Assembly (NCBI GenBank): GCA_937132175.1
Contig: CAKZNU010000132.1
Span: 1-7,133 of the forward strand
Direction: 5' to 3'
DNA length: 7,133 nt
DNA from: an uncultured euryarchaeote
GTDB taxonomy: Archaea; Nanohalarchaeota; Nanosalinia; Nanosalinales; Nanosalinaceae
A model generated the notes under the pieces. It saw only the letters and a program-made list of their open reading frames with translations, was not told where the DNA came from and made no database searches. Both the position numbers and the translations under genes were made by a program. Position 1 is the stretch's first letter. The number at the start of each line of letters is the position of its first letter. Of this stretch, positions 1-5,073 are shown piece by piece.

Positions 1-521
1 AGGGTATAGGCGCCGTTTTCCCTAGCAATGCGTGCAGCCTCTCGGACATCCAGCCTCATTCCGTCAAGGTTAGAGACGTGTACAAGCGAAACTATCTCCC
101 CGCCGGAAAGCATCGAGTCAAGTTTCTCCAGGTCCAGACCGTTTTCCGTCTCCAGAAACTCGATTTCAAAGCCGTTTGTCTGCCACGGCACCAGGTTCGA
201 GTTATGCTCCCTGTCCGACAGGATAACCTTGTCTGCGTCGAAGCCTGATGCAACGGTGTTTATTCCCTCTGTGGTGCCGGAGTTCAGAACCAGAAGGTCT
301 TCCGGCGAGCCAATCAGATCTGCTATCTTCCTTCTTGCCTCCGCCAGGTTCTCAGATGCCTTTTCCGACATGGAGTGATGCGAGCGGCCTGGACACGCGG
401 GATAGTCCCGGTAGTAGCTTTCGACCGCCTCGATGACTTTTTCCGGCCTCAGACTCATGCAGGCACTGTCCATGTAGATCAGGTCCGAATCCCTCAGTGG
501 TGGAAACTCTTGACGTCTCAT
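1..521 (-). CDS. SufS-like class V aminotransferase (cysteine desulfurase family), C-terminus cut by window edge
   Basis: A PLP-dependent fold-type I enzyme of the aminotransferase class V family; the closest pattern I recognise is SufS/CsdA cysteine desulfurase, which takes sulfur from L-cysteine for Fe-S cluster assembly. About 173 codons are visible. In order they show the N-terminal IYMDSACMSLRP (equivalent to YLDSAA in SufS), the helix AEARRKIADLIG, the PLP-phosphate segment NSGTTEGIN near residues 80-88, SDREHNSNLVPWQ near 101-113, which keeps the His that stacks on PLP, and VHVSNLDGMRLDV near 145-157, where SufS has HVSNVLG. The PLP lysine and the sulfur-carrying cysteine lie beyond the left edge, so desulfurase activity cannot be confirmed; a selenocysteine lyase or another class V enzyme is possible. 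The start is set by an ATGA overlap with the upstream membrane-protein gene, and the protein begins just ahead of the conserved region. It is cytosolic, with no membrane segment. Confidence 0.88.
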   Translation of the reverse strand, partial: MRRQEFPPLRDSDLIYMDSACMSLRPEKVIEAVESYYRDYPACPGRSHHSMSEKASENLAEARRKIADLIGSPEDLLVLNSGTTEGINTVASGFDADKVILSDREHNSNLVPWQTNGFEIEFLETENGLDLEKLDSMLSGGEIVSLVHVSNLDGMRLDVREAARIARENGAYT

Positions 522-925
522 CCTGGAAGCCAGAACTTGATTGATTCCCTGATTTCTGCGGTTACGTTAAGGTTTGCAGCCTTTGCAATCGAGCATCCTG
601 CGTTTGATGCCGGGCCGTTACAGTTACCGTATGCAAGATAGTTAAATATCGAGACACCGGCGTAGGCCGCGGAAACGATCAGTATACCGGCCAGCACCCA
701 GGTGATGTAATCAAGGTAGCTGTTGAGGAAGCTGGCGAGCCTCGGGCTTCTGTCCATTGCCTTCCCGATTATCGTTGAACGCATCCTGTCCTCGAAGTCA
801 GCGTCACAGCTGCCGGTCTTCGCCCTCTGAACCATACAGCCAAACGCCTCCCTCGCCATCTCCCTGTACTCAGCAAAGAATATACCCAGGAAACCAAAAA
901 CCAGGAACGAAAGCAGACATAACAT
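518..925 (-). CDS. small two-helix membrane protein with paired cysteines, unknown function
   Basis: A 135-residue protein with one hydrophobic helix at the very N-terminus (about 2-18) and a second at about 74-97. The loop between them is basic, which by the positive-inside rule puts it in the cytoplasm and both termini outside. Five cysteines are present: C3, C30 and C40 in or near the loop side, and C102 and C111 in the outer tail within YGNCNGPASNAGC. The pattern GC-x9-C, then RSPRLASF, a helix and YGNCNGP resembles, from memory, a family of small archaeal membrane proteins of unknown role; I cannot verify this here. The start is firm: an in-frame TAG lies six bases upstream and a TATA-like element sits about 27 bp upstream. 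The stop overlaps the start of the cysteine-desulfurase-like gene (ATGA), so the two are probably translated together, hinting at a thiol, sulfur or Fe-S role. Confidence 0.82.
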   Translation of the reverse strand: MLCLLSFLVFGFLGIFFAEYREMAREAFGCMVQRAKTGSCDADFEDRMRSTIIGKAMDRSPRLASFLNSYLDYITWVLAGILIVSAAYAGVSIFNYLAYGNCNGPASNAGCSIAKAANLNVTAEIRESIKFWLPG

Positions 926-948
926 ACTCTATCCCTAGATCATATAGA

Positions 949-955
949 ATAAAAA
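949..955 (-). promoter_or_regulatory. TATA-like element for the membrane protein / desulfurase pair
   Basis: Reading on the minus strand, TTTTTAT is centred about 27 bp upstream of the ATG at 925, followed by a second AT-rich stretch (TTCTATATG). No Shine-Dalgarno precedes the ATG, so a leaderless transcript starting at or next to the ATG is the simplest reading. Confidence 0.5.
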
Positions 956-969
956 CGTGACGACAAAGG

Positions 970-975
970 AATAAG
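970..975 (+). promoter_or_regulatory. TATA-like element for the glycosyltransferase gene
   Basis: AATAAG preceded by a purine-rich ACAAAGG (possible BRE) is centred about 26 bp upstream of the ATG at 999. The 73-bp divergent gap holds this element and the one for the opposite-strand gene, spaced so that each could give a leaderless transcript. No Shine-Dalgarno is seen in front of 999. Confidence 0.42.
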
Positions 976-998
976 TTTCGGTACCGCAAATAGACAGT

Positions 999-2051
999 AT
1001 GGTGCTTGAAGTTTTGATGACCGGCTGGGGATATCCTCCTGACGTAGACGGAGGCCTGGACATACATGTCGCAAGACTTTTTGAGATCCTCTCCGGGAGA
1101 GAAGATACTAATGCAGAGCTCCTGATGCCAGCGGACAGAGCACCTGATGACGAGAAGATAAATCCTGTAGAGACGGATTCAGAGGAGATGGTGAGGAAGG
1201 CAAGAGAACTCAGCTCCAAGGCGGTAGAGCTCTCCAGAGAGTTCGACATCATCCATACACATGACTGGCTGGGAGCAGAACCAGGATACAAGGCCGCAAA
1301 ACACTCAGAGGTATCCTGGATATCCACTATGCACTCGCTGGCCGACGACAGGACCAGGAAGGGCTCCAGAAGGCTGGAGAAGCTTGAGAGAGCTGCTGTG
1401 GAGGCACCTGATCAGGTGATTGCGGTCTCTGATATCCTGGCCTCAGAAATACAGGAAAAGTACGGTAGAAGACCCGAAGTCGTGCATGATGGGTTCTCGA
1501 GGCCGAAGTACAGCGGAAAAGTCATGAAGACGGATCTCGGCATCTCGGATGACATGGTTTTTTTCGTAGGCAGGCACTCAGAGCAGAAAGGCATCGAACA
1601 CCTTGTATACGGATTCTCCAAGCTTCTTGAGTCCGGGAGGCAGGCACATCTCGTGATAGGGGGTAAAGGACACATGACCGAGTCCCTGAAGATGTTTACA
1701 GAGGTACTCGGAATACAGGAAAAGGTTACCTTCACCGGTTTCATACCACGCGAGCAGCTGGGAGATTTCTACTCTGGGGCAGAGGTCTTCGTTTCTCCGT
1801 CTCTCAGTGAGCCCTTCGGACTGACTATCACCGAGGCCCTGAACGCAGGAACAAAAGTGGTGGCTACTGAAAGCGGCGTAGAAGAGGTTCTGCCGGAAGA
1901 CACCATAACCAGTGTAGAACCAGAATCAGGCTCCATAGCTTTGGGGCTAGAAAAAGCCCTGGATTCCAGCGATAAACCGGATCCGGAGCCACGGAGCTGG
2001 GAGGAGATGAGTGAGGAAGTTACACAGCTGTACAGAGATCTCAGTAGATGA
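999..2051 (+). CDS. GT-B glycosyltransferase, glycogen synthase-like (GT4/GT5 type)
   Basis: A 350-residue cytosolic retaining glycosyltransferase with two Rossmann-like domains. The N-terminal domain carries GYPPDVDGGLDIHVARL (11-27), the GG loop that contacts donor and acceptor, and FDIIHTHDW (82-90), a typical glycogen/starch-synthase strand. The C-terminal domain has FFVGRHSEQKG (188-198), with the Arg/Lys pair (R192, K197) expected to hold the nucleotide diphosphate, GFIPREQL (247-254), and EPFGLTITE (271-279), the E-x7-E motif of retaining GT4/GT5 enzymes. Its neighbours, a GH57 amylase and a debranching enzyme, suggest it elongates an alpha-1,4-glucan from ADP- or UDP-glucose. It is shorter than classic GT5 synthases, so a GT4 enzyme making another glycan or glycoside is the main alternative. 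Its last 11 bases overlap the tail of the opposite-strand gene. Confidence 0.9.
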   Translation: MVLEVLMTGWGYPPDVDGGLDIHVARLFEILSGREDTNAELLMPADRAPDDEKINPVETDSEEMVRKARELSSKAVELSREFDIIHTHDWLGAEPGYKAAKHSEVSWISTMHSLADDRTRKGSRRLEKLERAAVEAPDQVIAVSDILASEIQEKYGRRPEVVHDGFSRPKYSGKVMKTDLGISDDMVFFVGRHSEQKGIEHLVYGFSKLLESGRQAHLVIGGKGHMTESLKMFTEVLGIQEKVTFTGFIPREQLGDFYSGAEVFVSPSLSEPFGLTITEALNAGTKVVATESGVEEVLPEDTITSVEPESGSIALGLEKALDSSDKPDPEPRSWEEMSEEVTQLYRDLSR

Positions 2052-2268
2052 AGTTTATCGTGTCAGGATGACCCGGGTGAAAAACCGTGAGGGATCCGTC
2101 CGATGCATCAACCTGCCGGGCACTTGATCTGTAATGTGTGCCTGTATCTCTTCCTGCGTCAGGAAGGTATATTCTTTCCTCACCGTCCGTATAGACTGCT
2201 ACTGCGACATCGGCCCTGTCAACATGTATAACTGTACCTTCCTGAGTTCTCCTGATTTCATAGTTCAT
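2041..2268 (-). CDS. 75-residue soluble orphan protein, unknown function
   Basis: A small protein without cysteines, membrane helix or signal peptide. The sequence alternates short beta-like stretches (GTVIHVD, VAVAVYT, EERIYLP near 31-37) and ends in FHPGHPDTINFIY, so a small beta fold is plausible. The ERIYLP...HPG layout recalls small conserved proteins of halophilic archaea, but I cannot name a family with confidence. Support for it being real: it starts at an ATG with a TTAAAA element about 27 bp upstream (leaderless spacing), it fills the gap between two genes exactly, and it overlaps the tail of the glycosyltransferase gene by 11 bp. It is divergent from the GH57 gene and shares its promoter region, so co-regulation with glucan metabolism is possible. 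Confidence 0.65.
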   Translation of the reverse strand: MNYEIRRTQEGTVIHVDRADVAVAVYTDGEERIYLPDAGRDTGTHYRSSARQVDASDGSLTVFHPGHPDTINFIY

Positions 2269-2292
2269 GGAAAAACATTGGAGATTTGGCGG

Positions 2293-2298
2293 TTTTAA
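2293..2298 (-). promoter_or_regulatory. TATA-like element for the 75-residue gene
   Basis: On the minus strand this reads CAGTTAAAA, with the TTAAAA hexamer centred about 27 bp upstream of the ATG at 2268. No Shine-Dalgarno is present, consistent with a leaderless start. The same nine bases occur in front of the HD-domain gene near 4270. Confidence 0.45.
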
Positions 2299-2309
2299 CT
2301 GTATCCGGA

Positions 2310-2334
2310 GAGGTGAACCGGTATAAATTACCTC
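2310..2334. promoter_or_regulatory. short inverted repeat bracketing the GH57 TATA box (possible operator)
   Basis: GAGGT at 2310-2314 and ACCTC at 2330-2334 form a five-base inverted repeat with a 15-base spacer; the TATA box lies inside. A dimeric repressor bound there would block TBP/TFB. Five bases is short enough to arise by chance, so this is only a candidate. Confidence 0.2.
2322..2328 (+). promoter_or_regulatory. TATA box of the GH57 gene
   Basis: TATAAAT is a near-consensus archaeal TATA box, preceded by GTGAACCG (possible BRE), and is centred 25 bp upstream of the GTG at 2350. It is the strongest promoter match in the window. Transcription would begin at about 2348-2352, at the start codon itself. 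Confidence 0.65.
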
Positions 2335-2349
2335 CTGAAACTAGGATAT

Positions 2350-3567
2350 GTGAAGTCACTGACACTTAGCTTTGAGGTACATCAGCCTCACCGCCTCAGG
2401 GAAGACGGGGTGAAGGAAGACGCAGACACCCTCCATGAAAGATACTTTGACAATGAGTTGAACAAGAGGTTCTTCGAGGATGTTACGGAAAACTGCTATC
2501 TACCTGCTACAAGAAGGCTTCTTGAGGCTGCCCGCGACCTCGAGGAACAGGGAGAGAGACCAAGGGTAAACTTCTCTGTGTCGTCGTCCTGGATAGAGCA
2601 GGCAAAAAGGTACAGGCCGGAGCTGCTGGAGCTTCTGAACTCGTTCCCGGAAGATACTATAGAGTTCATAGGACAGACGCATTATCACTCCATGGCGGCG
2701 TTTCTGGAGGAAAAAGAGGAGTTCCGGAGACAGCTCCGGATGCACAGCCAGATCATTCAGGAGGAGTTCGGCCAGAAACCCACGGTAATGACGAACACAG
2801 AGTTAATCTATAACAACAGTATAGGCCGTATAGCCTCGGAGGAAGGGTTCGAGGGCGTCTTCACGGAAGGCACACAGAGAATACTTGGATGGCGCTCCCC
2901 GAACCATATCTACACCCAGCCTGACTTCGAGACGGAGGAAGGAACCGCTGTACTGCTCAGGAACAGAAGACTAACGGACGATGTAGGCTACCGCTTCTCC
3001 AGGGAAGACTGGGAGGAGTATCCTCTCACCGCAGAAAAGTATACTTCGTGGCTGTCTGCAGAGGATGGGGATGTTGTCAACCTCTTTATGGACTATGAGA
3101 CCTTCGGAGAACACCACTGGAAGGGAACAGGAATCCTCGACTTTCTGGAGGAGCTGCCGCGGAAGATAGCAGGACAGAAAGATCTCAGGTTTATGTCCGC
3201 TTCAGAGGCTGTCAGGAACCACCCTCCGGTAGGAGAGTTCGATGCCTTCAGGTACAACACCGTCTCATGGGCAGACAGAGAGATGGATGAAACCGCCTGG
3301 CTGGGAAGCAGGATGCAGAAAGAGATATTCAAGAAGCTCCAGGATACAGGCAGGAAGGTAAAACGCCTGGACGAGGAAGAGCTTACCGAGGTCTGGAGAA
3401 AGCTGCTGACCTCAGATCACCTGCACCACATCGCCACAAAGAAAGACACCGACGAATCCGTACACAGTTACTTCTCGTACTTCGACAGCCCACAGCAGGG
3501 CTTCAAGGTAATCATGGAACATATCAGAGACTTCGATTCACAGGTCTCGGAAAAACTCAGGAAGTAA
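2350..3567 (+). CDS. GH57 family glycoside hydrolase (alpha-amylase type)
   Basis: A 405-residue cytosolic retaining glycosidase of family GH57, acting on alpha-1,4-glucans such as glycogen or starch by hydrolysis or chain transfer. The conserved GH57 regions appear in order: HQPHR (11-15); GQTHYHS (108-114); TNTELIYNN (148-156), with the predicted nucleophile E151; FMDYETFGEH (246-255), with the predicted acid/base D248; SWADRE and AWLGSRMQ (306-323); and SDHLHHIATK (355-364). The layout matches the compact archaeal GH57 'alpha-amylase' group rather than the larger branching enzymes. There is no signal peptide, so it acts inside the cell. The start is GTG: the conserved N-terminus begins immediately and no in-frame ATG lies upstream. 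A strong TATA box at -25 implies leaderless expression. Exact specificity (amylase, glucanotransferase) cannot be told from sequence alone. Confidence 0.94.
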   Translation: MKSLTLSFEVHQPHRLREDGVKEDADTLHERYFDNELNKRFFEDVTENCYLPATRRLLEAARDLEEQGERPRVNFSVSSSWIEQAKRYRPELLELLNSFPEDTIEFIGQTHYHSMAAFLEEKEEFRRQLRMHSQIIQEEFGQKPTVMTNTELIYNNSIGRIASEEGFEGVFTEGTQRILGWRSPNHIYTQPDFETEEGTAVLLRNRRLTDDVGYRFSREDWEEYPLTAEKYTSWLSAEDGDVVNLFMDYETFGEHHWKGTGILDFLEELPRKIAGQKDLRFMSASEAVRNHPPVGEFDAFRYNTVSWADREMDETAWLGSRMQKEIFKKLQDTGRKVKRLDEEELTEVWRKLLTSDHLHHIATKKDTDESVHSYFSYFDSPQQGFKVIMEHIRDFDSQVSEKLRK

Positions 3568-4246
3568 CAGCTTCATCTGCATATGCCGGGGTCAGTTCGG
3601 ACTCAATCCAGTCGCTGTACGCCCCGAAAGCCTTCGAGGTCATTAGCTCGCTGTATATCCTGTCGTACTCCTGTCTGAACATCTCCTCCGCCTCCTGGAT
3701 GCCGGTGCCGTAGTCCGTGACCTCTTCTGCATCCGGAATCTCATCCATGCCGTCCCTATCAAAATCTATACCATCGATGTTTTCCTGTGACATACCATCA
3801 AGAACTCTCACAACTTCGTCCCTGTATAGCTCGAGATCTATGTTCTTGACGATGTACTCATCTGATTCGTCCGGTCCCTCGAGAGGCGTCTCCAGAGATA
3901 TGAAGTCATCGATAAATCCATCCCATCTCTCCTCAAACTCATCGAATCCCTCGATAGTTGATTTCAGAGGCTTTAGCATGTCTCCTGTGAATGCCTCAGC
4001 TGCATCATGGATCAAAGCATACATCTGCATATCCAGGCCGTAACCTGCCTCCTGGGCAAGCCTCGCAGCGTAGACACTGTGTTCCGCAACCGAGATCAGA
4101 GGTTCAGTCGCTCCCGAGTACCTGAACTCTGTGCTCAGGGATTCTGCCAGAAAATCAGGTTCAAGCTTGCCTGGATCCGGATCCTCCGGATCGAAGGATA
4201 CATCCATGCCCGGCATATCCAGTTCCTCATGTGCCTCTTCTGTCAC
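3557..4246 (-). CDS. HD-domain metal-dependent phosphohydrolase (YfbR-like nucleotidase type)
   Basis: About 229 residues, soluble and very acidic. Counting from the GTG at 4246, the family pattern reads FDPEDPDP (18-25), RYSG (42-45), ISVAEHSV (51-58) with metal ligand H56, LIHDAAEAFTGD (78-89) with H80-D81 and E84, and a distal ligand candidate D137 in KNIDLEL. This is the H...HD...D metal site of HD hydrolases; the FDP...R-x-S-G...SVAEHS order matches YfbR-like 5'-deoxynucleotidases, so removal of phosphate from dNMPs or a related nucleotide is the best guess. Residues 155-185 are strongly acidic. The start is uncertain: GTG 4246 fits a leaderless transcript from TTAAAA at 4270-4275. Other options are ATG 4216 (with GAGG eight bases upstream), ATG 4285 and TTG 4309, but the last two leave almost no room for promoters before the divergent gene at 4311. 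Its tail overlaps the GH57 gene by 11 bp. Confidence 0.87.
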   Translation of the reverse strand: MTEEAHEELDMPGMDVSFDPEDPDPGKLEPDFLAESLSTEFRYSGATEPLISVAEHSVYAARLAQEAGYGLDMQMYALIHDAAEAFTGDMLKPLKSTIEGFDEFEERWDGFIDDFISLETPLEGPDESDEYIVKNIDLELYRDEVVRVLDGMSQENIDGIDFDRDGMDEIPDAEEVTDYGTGIQEAEEMFRQEYDRIYSELMTSKAFGAYSDWIESELTPAYADEAVTS

Positions 4247-4269
4247 TGGTTTCGACGGAGGCTGTAGTC

Positions 4270-4275
4270 TTTTAA
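4270..4275. promoter_or_regulatory. TATA-like hexamer that may serve both divergent genes
   Basis: TTTTAA on the plus strand is TTAAAA on the minus strand. Measured leftward it is centred 26 bp from a GTG in the HD-gene frame at 4246; measured rightward it predicts a start site near 4299, leaving about a 12-base leader with a Shine-Dalgarno ahead of the GTG at 4311. No other AT-rich element at suitable spacing is obvious for either gene. Confidence 0.4.
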
Positions 4276-4300
4276 CTGGAACCATCCAGAGTTGTGACAG

Positions 4301-4304
4301 GGAG
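4301..4304 (+). promoter_or_regulatory. Shine-Dalgarno GGAG for the alpha/beta hydrolase
   Basis: GGAG(ATC) lies six bases before the GTG at 4311 and favours that start over upstream in-frame codons, whose translation (from 4131) looks like non-coding shadow of the opposite gene. Confidence 0.5.
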
Positions 4305-4310
4305 ATCAAG

Positions 4311-5018
4311 GTGAAATCAATAAAGTTTCTTGAGGTGGAAAACGGGGAAGATGTCGCGGCGGTACACCATGACTGTGACTCGGACCGGTGGATATTCTTC
4401 TGCCACGGGTACGGCTCAGGAAAAGACGGAAGCTACGTACAGAGATGTGAGAGGGCCGTGGAAAACGGCTTCAACGCCGTCAGATTCGACTTCAGGGGGA
4501 ACGGAGAGTCCGACGGAGACTTCATAGACCAGACACTGTCCTCCCGCATCCAGGATCTGAAAAGGGTGATCTCGGAGTTTGACCCGGAAAGATTCTGTCT
4601 GTTTGGCATGAGCTTTGGAGGGAAGGTGGTCTTACACAGCCTGGAGGATCTGTCGCCTCAGTCCGTAGTGCTCAAGTCTCCTGTACTTCTGGACAACGAG
4701 ATGAAAGAGTTCAGAGAGATAGTGGAGAAAGAAGGAAGCTATACACACTTCGGTGACAAGACGATAGATCGAAGTTTCTTCGAGGACTACGACAGGTACA
4801 GCTTCGACCAGACAGTAAAGAATATCGAAGCCCCGTTAACAATCTTTCACGGGCTGGAAGACGAAACTGTGAGCCCGGAAAGCACCCTCGAGGCCGCGAA
4901 GAAGATAGAGACAGATCTGAGGATAGAGATTATAGAGGGAGAAAGTCACTCGATGAGCGATAAGGCAGAACACAAGCTACAGGAAAAGATGTTGGACCAG
5001 ATTTCCCGGAACGTCTAG
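4311..5018 (+). CDS. alpha/beta hydrolase (serine hydrolase, esterase/peptidase-like)
   Basis: A 235-residue soluble alpha/beta-hydrolase fold protein with a full apparent catalytic triad. From the GTG start, FFCHGYGSGKDG (29-40) gives the oxyanion HG loop, FDFRGNGESDGD (59-70) is the conserved D-x-R-G-x-G-x-S segment, GMSFGG (99-104) carries the nucleophile S101, HGLEDETV (180-187) carries D184, and GESHSM (210-215) carries H213. The sequence between 125 and 170 forms a short cap. Substrate is not predictable: related small proteins include carboxylesterases, acyl-peptidases and thioesterases. The start is GTG 4311 because the conserved sequence begins there and GGAG lies upstream; a longer reading from 4131 would add 60 Ser/Gly-rich residues antisense to the HD gene. 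It sits between glucan enzymes but has no clear link with them; deacylation of a sugar or lipid would be speculation. Confidence 0.9.
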   Translation: MKSIKFLEVENGEDVAAVHHDCDSDRWIFFCHGYGSGKDGSYVQRCERAVENGFNAVRFDFRGNGESDGDFIDQTLSSRIQDLKRVISEFDPERFCLFGMSFGGKVVLHSLEDLSPQSVVLKSPVLLDNEMKEFREIVEKEGSYTHFGDKTIDRSFFEDYDRYSFDQTVKNIEAPLTIFHGLEDETVSPESTLEAAKKIETDLRIEIIEGESHSMSDKAEHKLQEKMLDQISRNV

Positions 5019-5042
5019 ATGCTCCCGGTGTCGGAGACAGCA

Positions 5043-5048
5043 TTTATA
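5043..5048 (+). promoter_or_regulatory. TATA box of the debranching enzyme / triosephosphate isomerase pair
   Basis: TTTATA is centred about 28 bp upstream of the ATG at 5074. The 55-bp gap after the alpha/beta hydrolase therefore seems to hold its own promoter, and no Shine-Dalgarno precedes the ATG, suggesting a leaderless mRNA for the downstream pair. Confidence 0.55.
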
Positions 5049-5073
5049 GTCAAGAACACACCTAGTTATCTTC

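Noticed and set aside
28..378. Open frame on the plus strand of 116 codons
   Set aside because: It is antisense to the desulfurase-like gene, is Ser/Arg-rich without motifs, and the minus-strand reading carries clear family signatures.
935..1327. Open frame on the minus strand over the start of the glycosyltransferase
   Set aside because: Serine-rich shadow of a gene with firm GT motifs; it also covers the promoter gap.
1558..1564. Run of seven T as terminator or slippage site
   Set aside because: It lies inside the glycosyltransferase gene in the strand FFVGRH; the frame continues through conserved motifs, so neither termination nor frameshift is needed.
4131..4310. N-terminal extension of the alpha/beta hydrolase by 60 residues
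   Set aside because: The extension is Ser/Gly-rich, antisense to the conserved start of the HD protein, and a Shine-Dalgarno supports GTG 4311.
5022..5036. Small hairpin after the alpha/beta hydrolase stop (CTC-c-CG, loop GTGT, CGGAG)
   Set aside because: Five pairs with a bulge and no following T-run; too weak to call a terminator.
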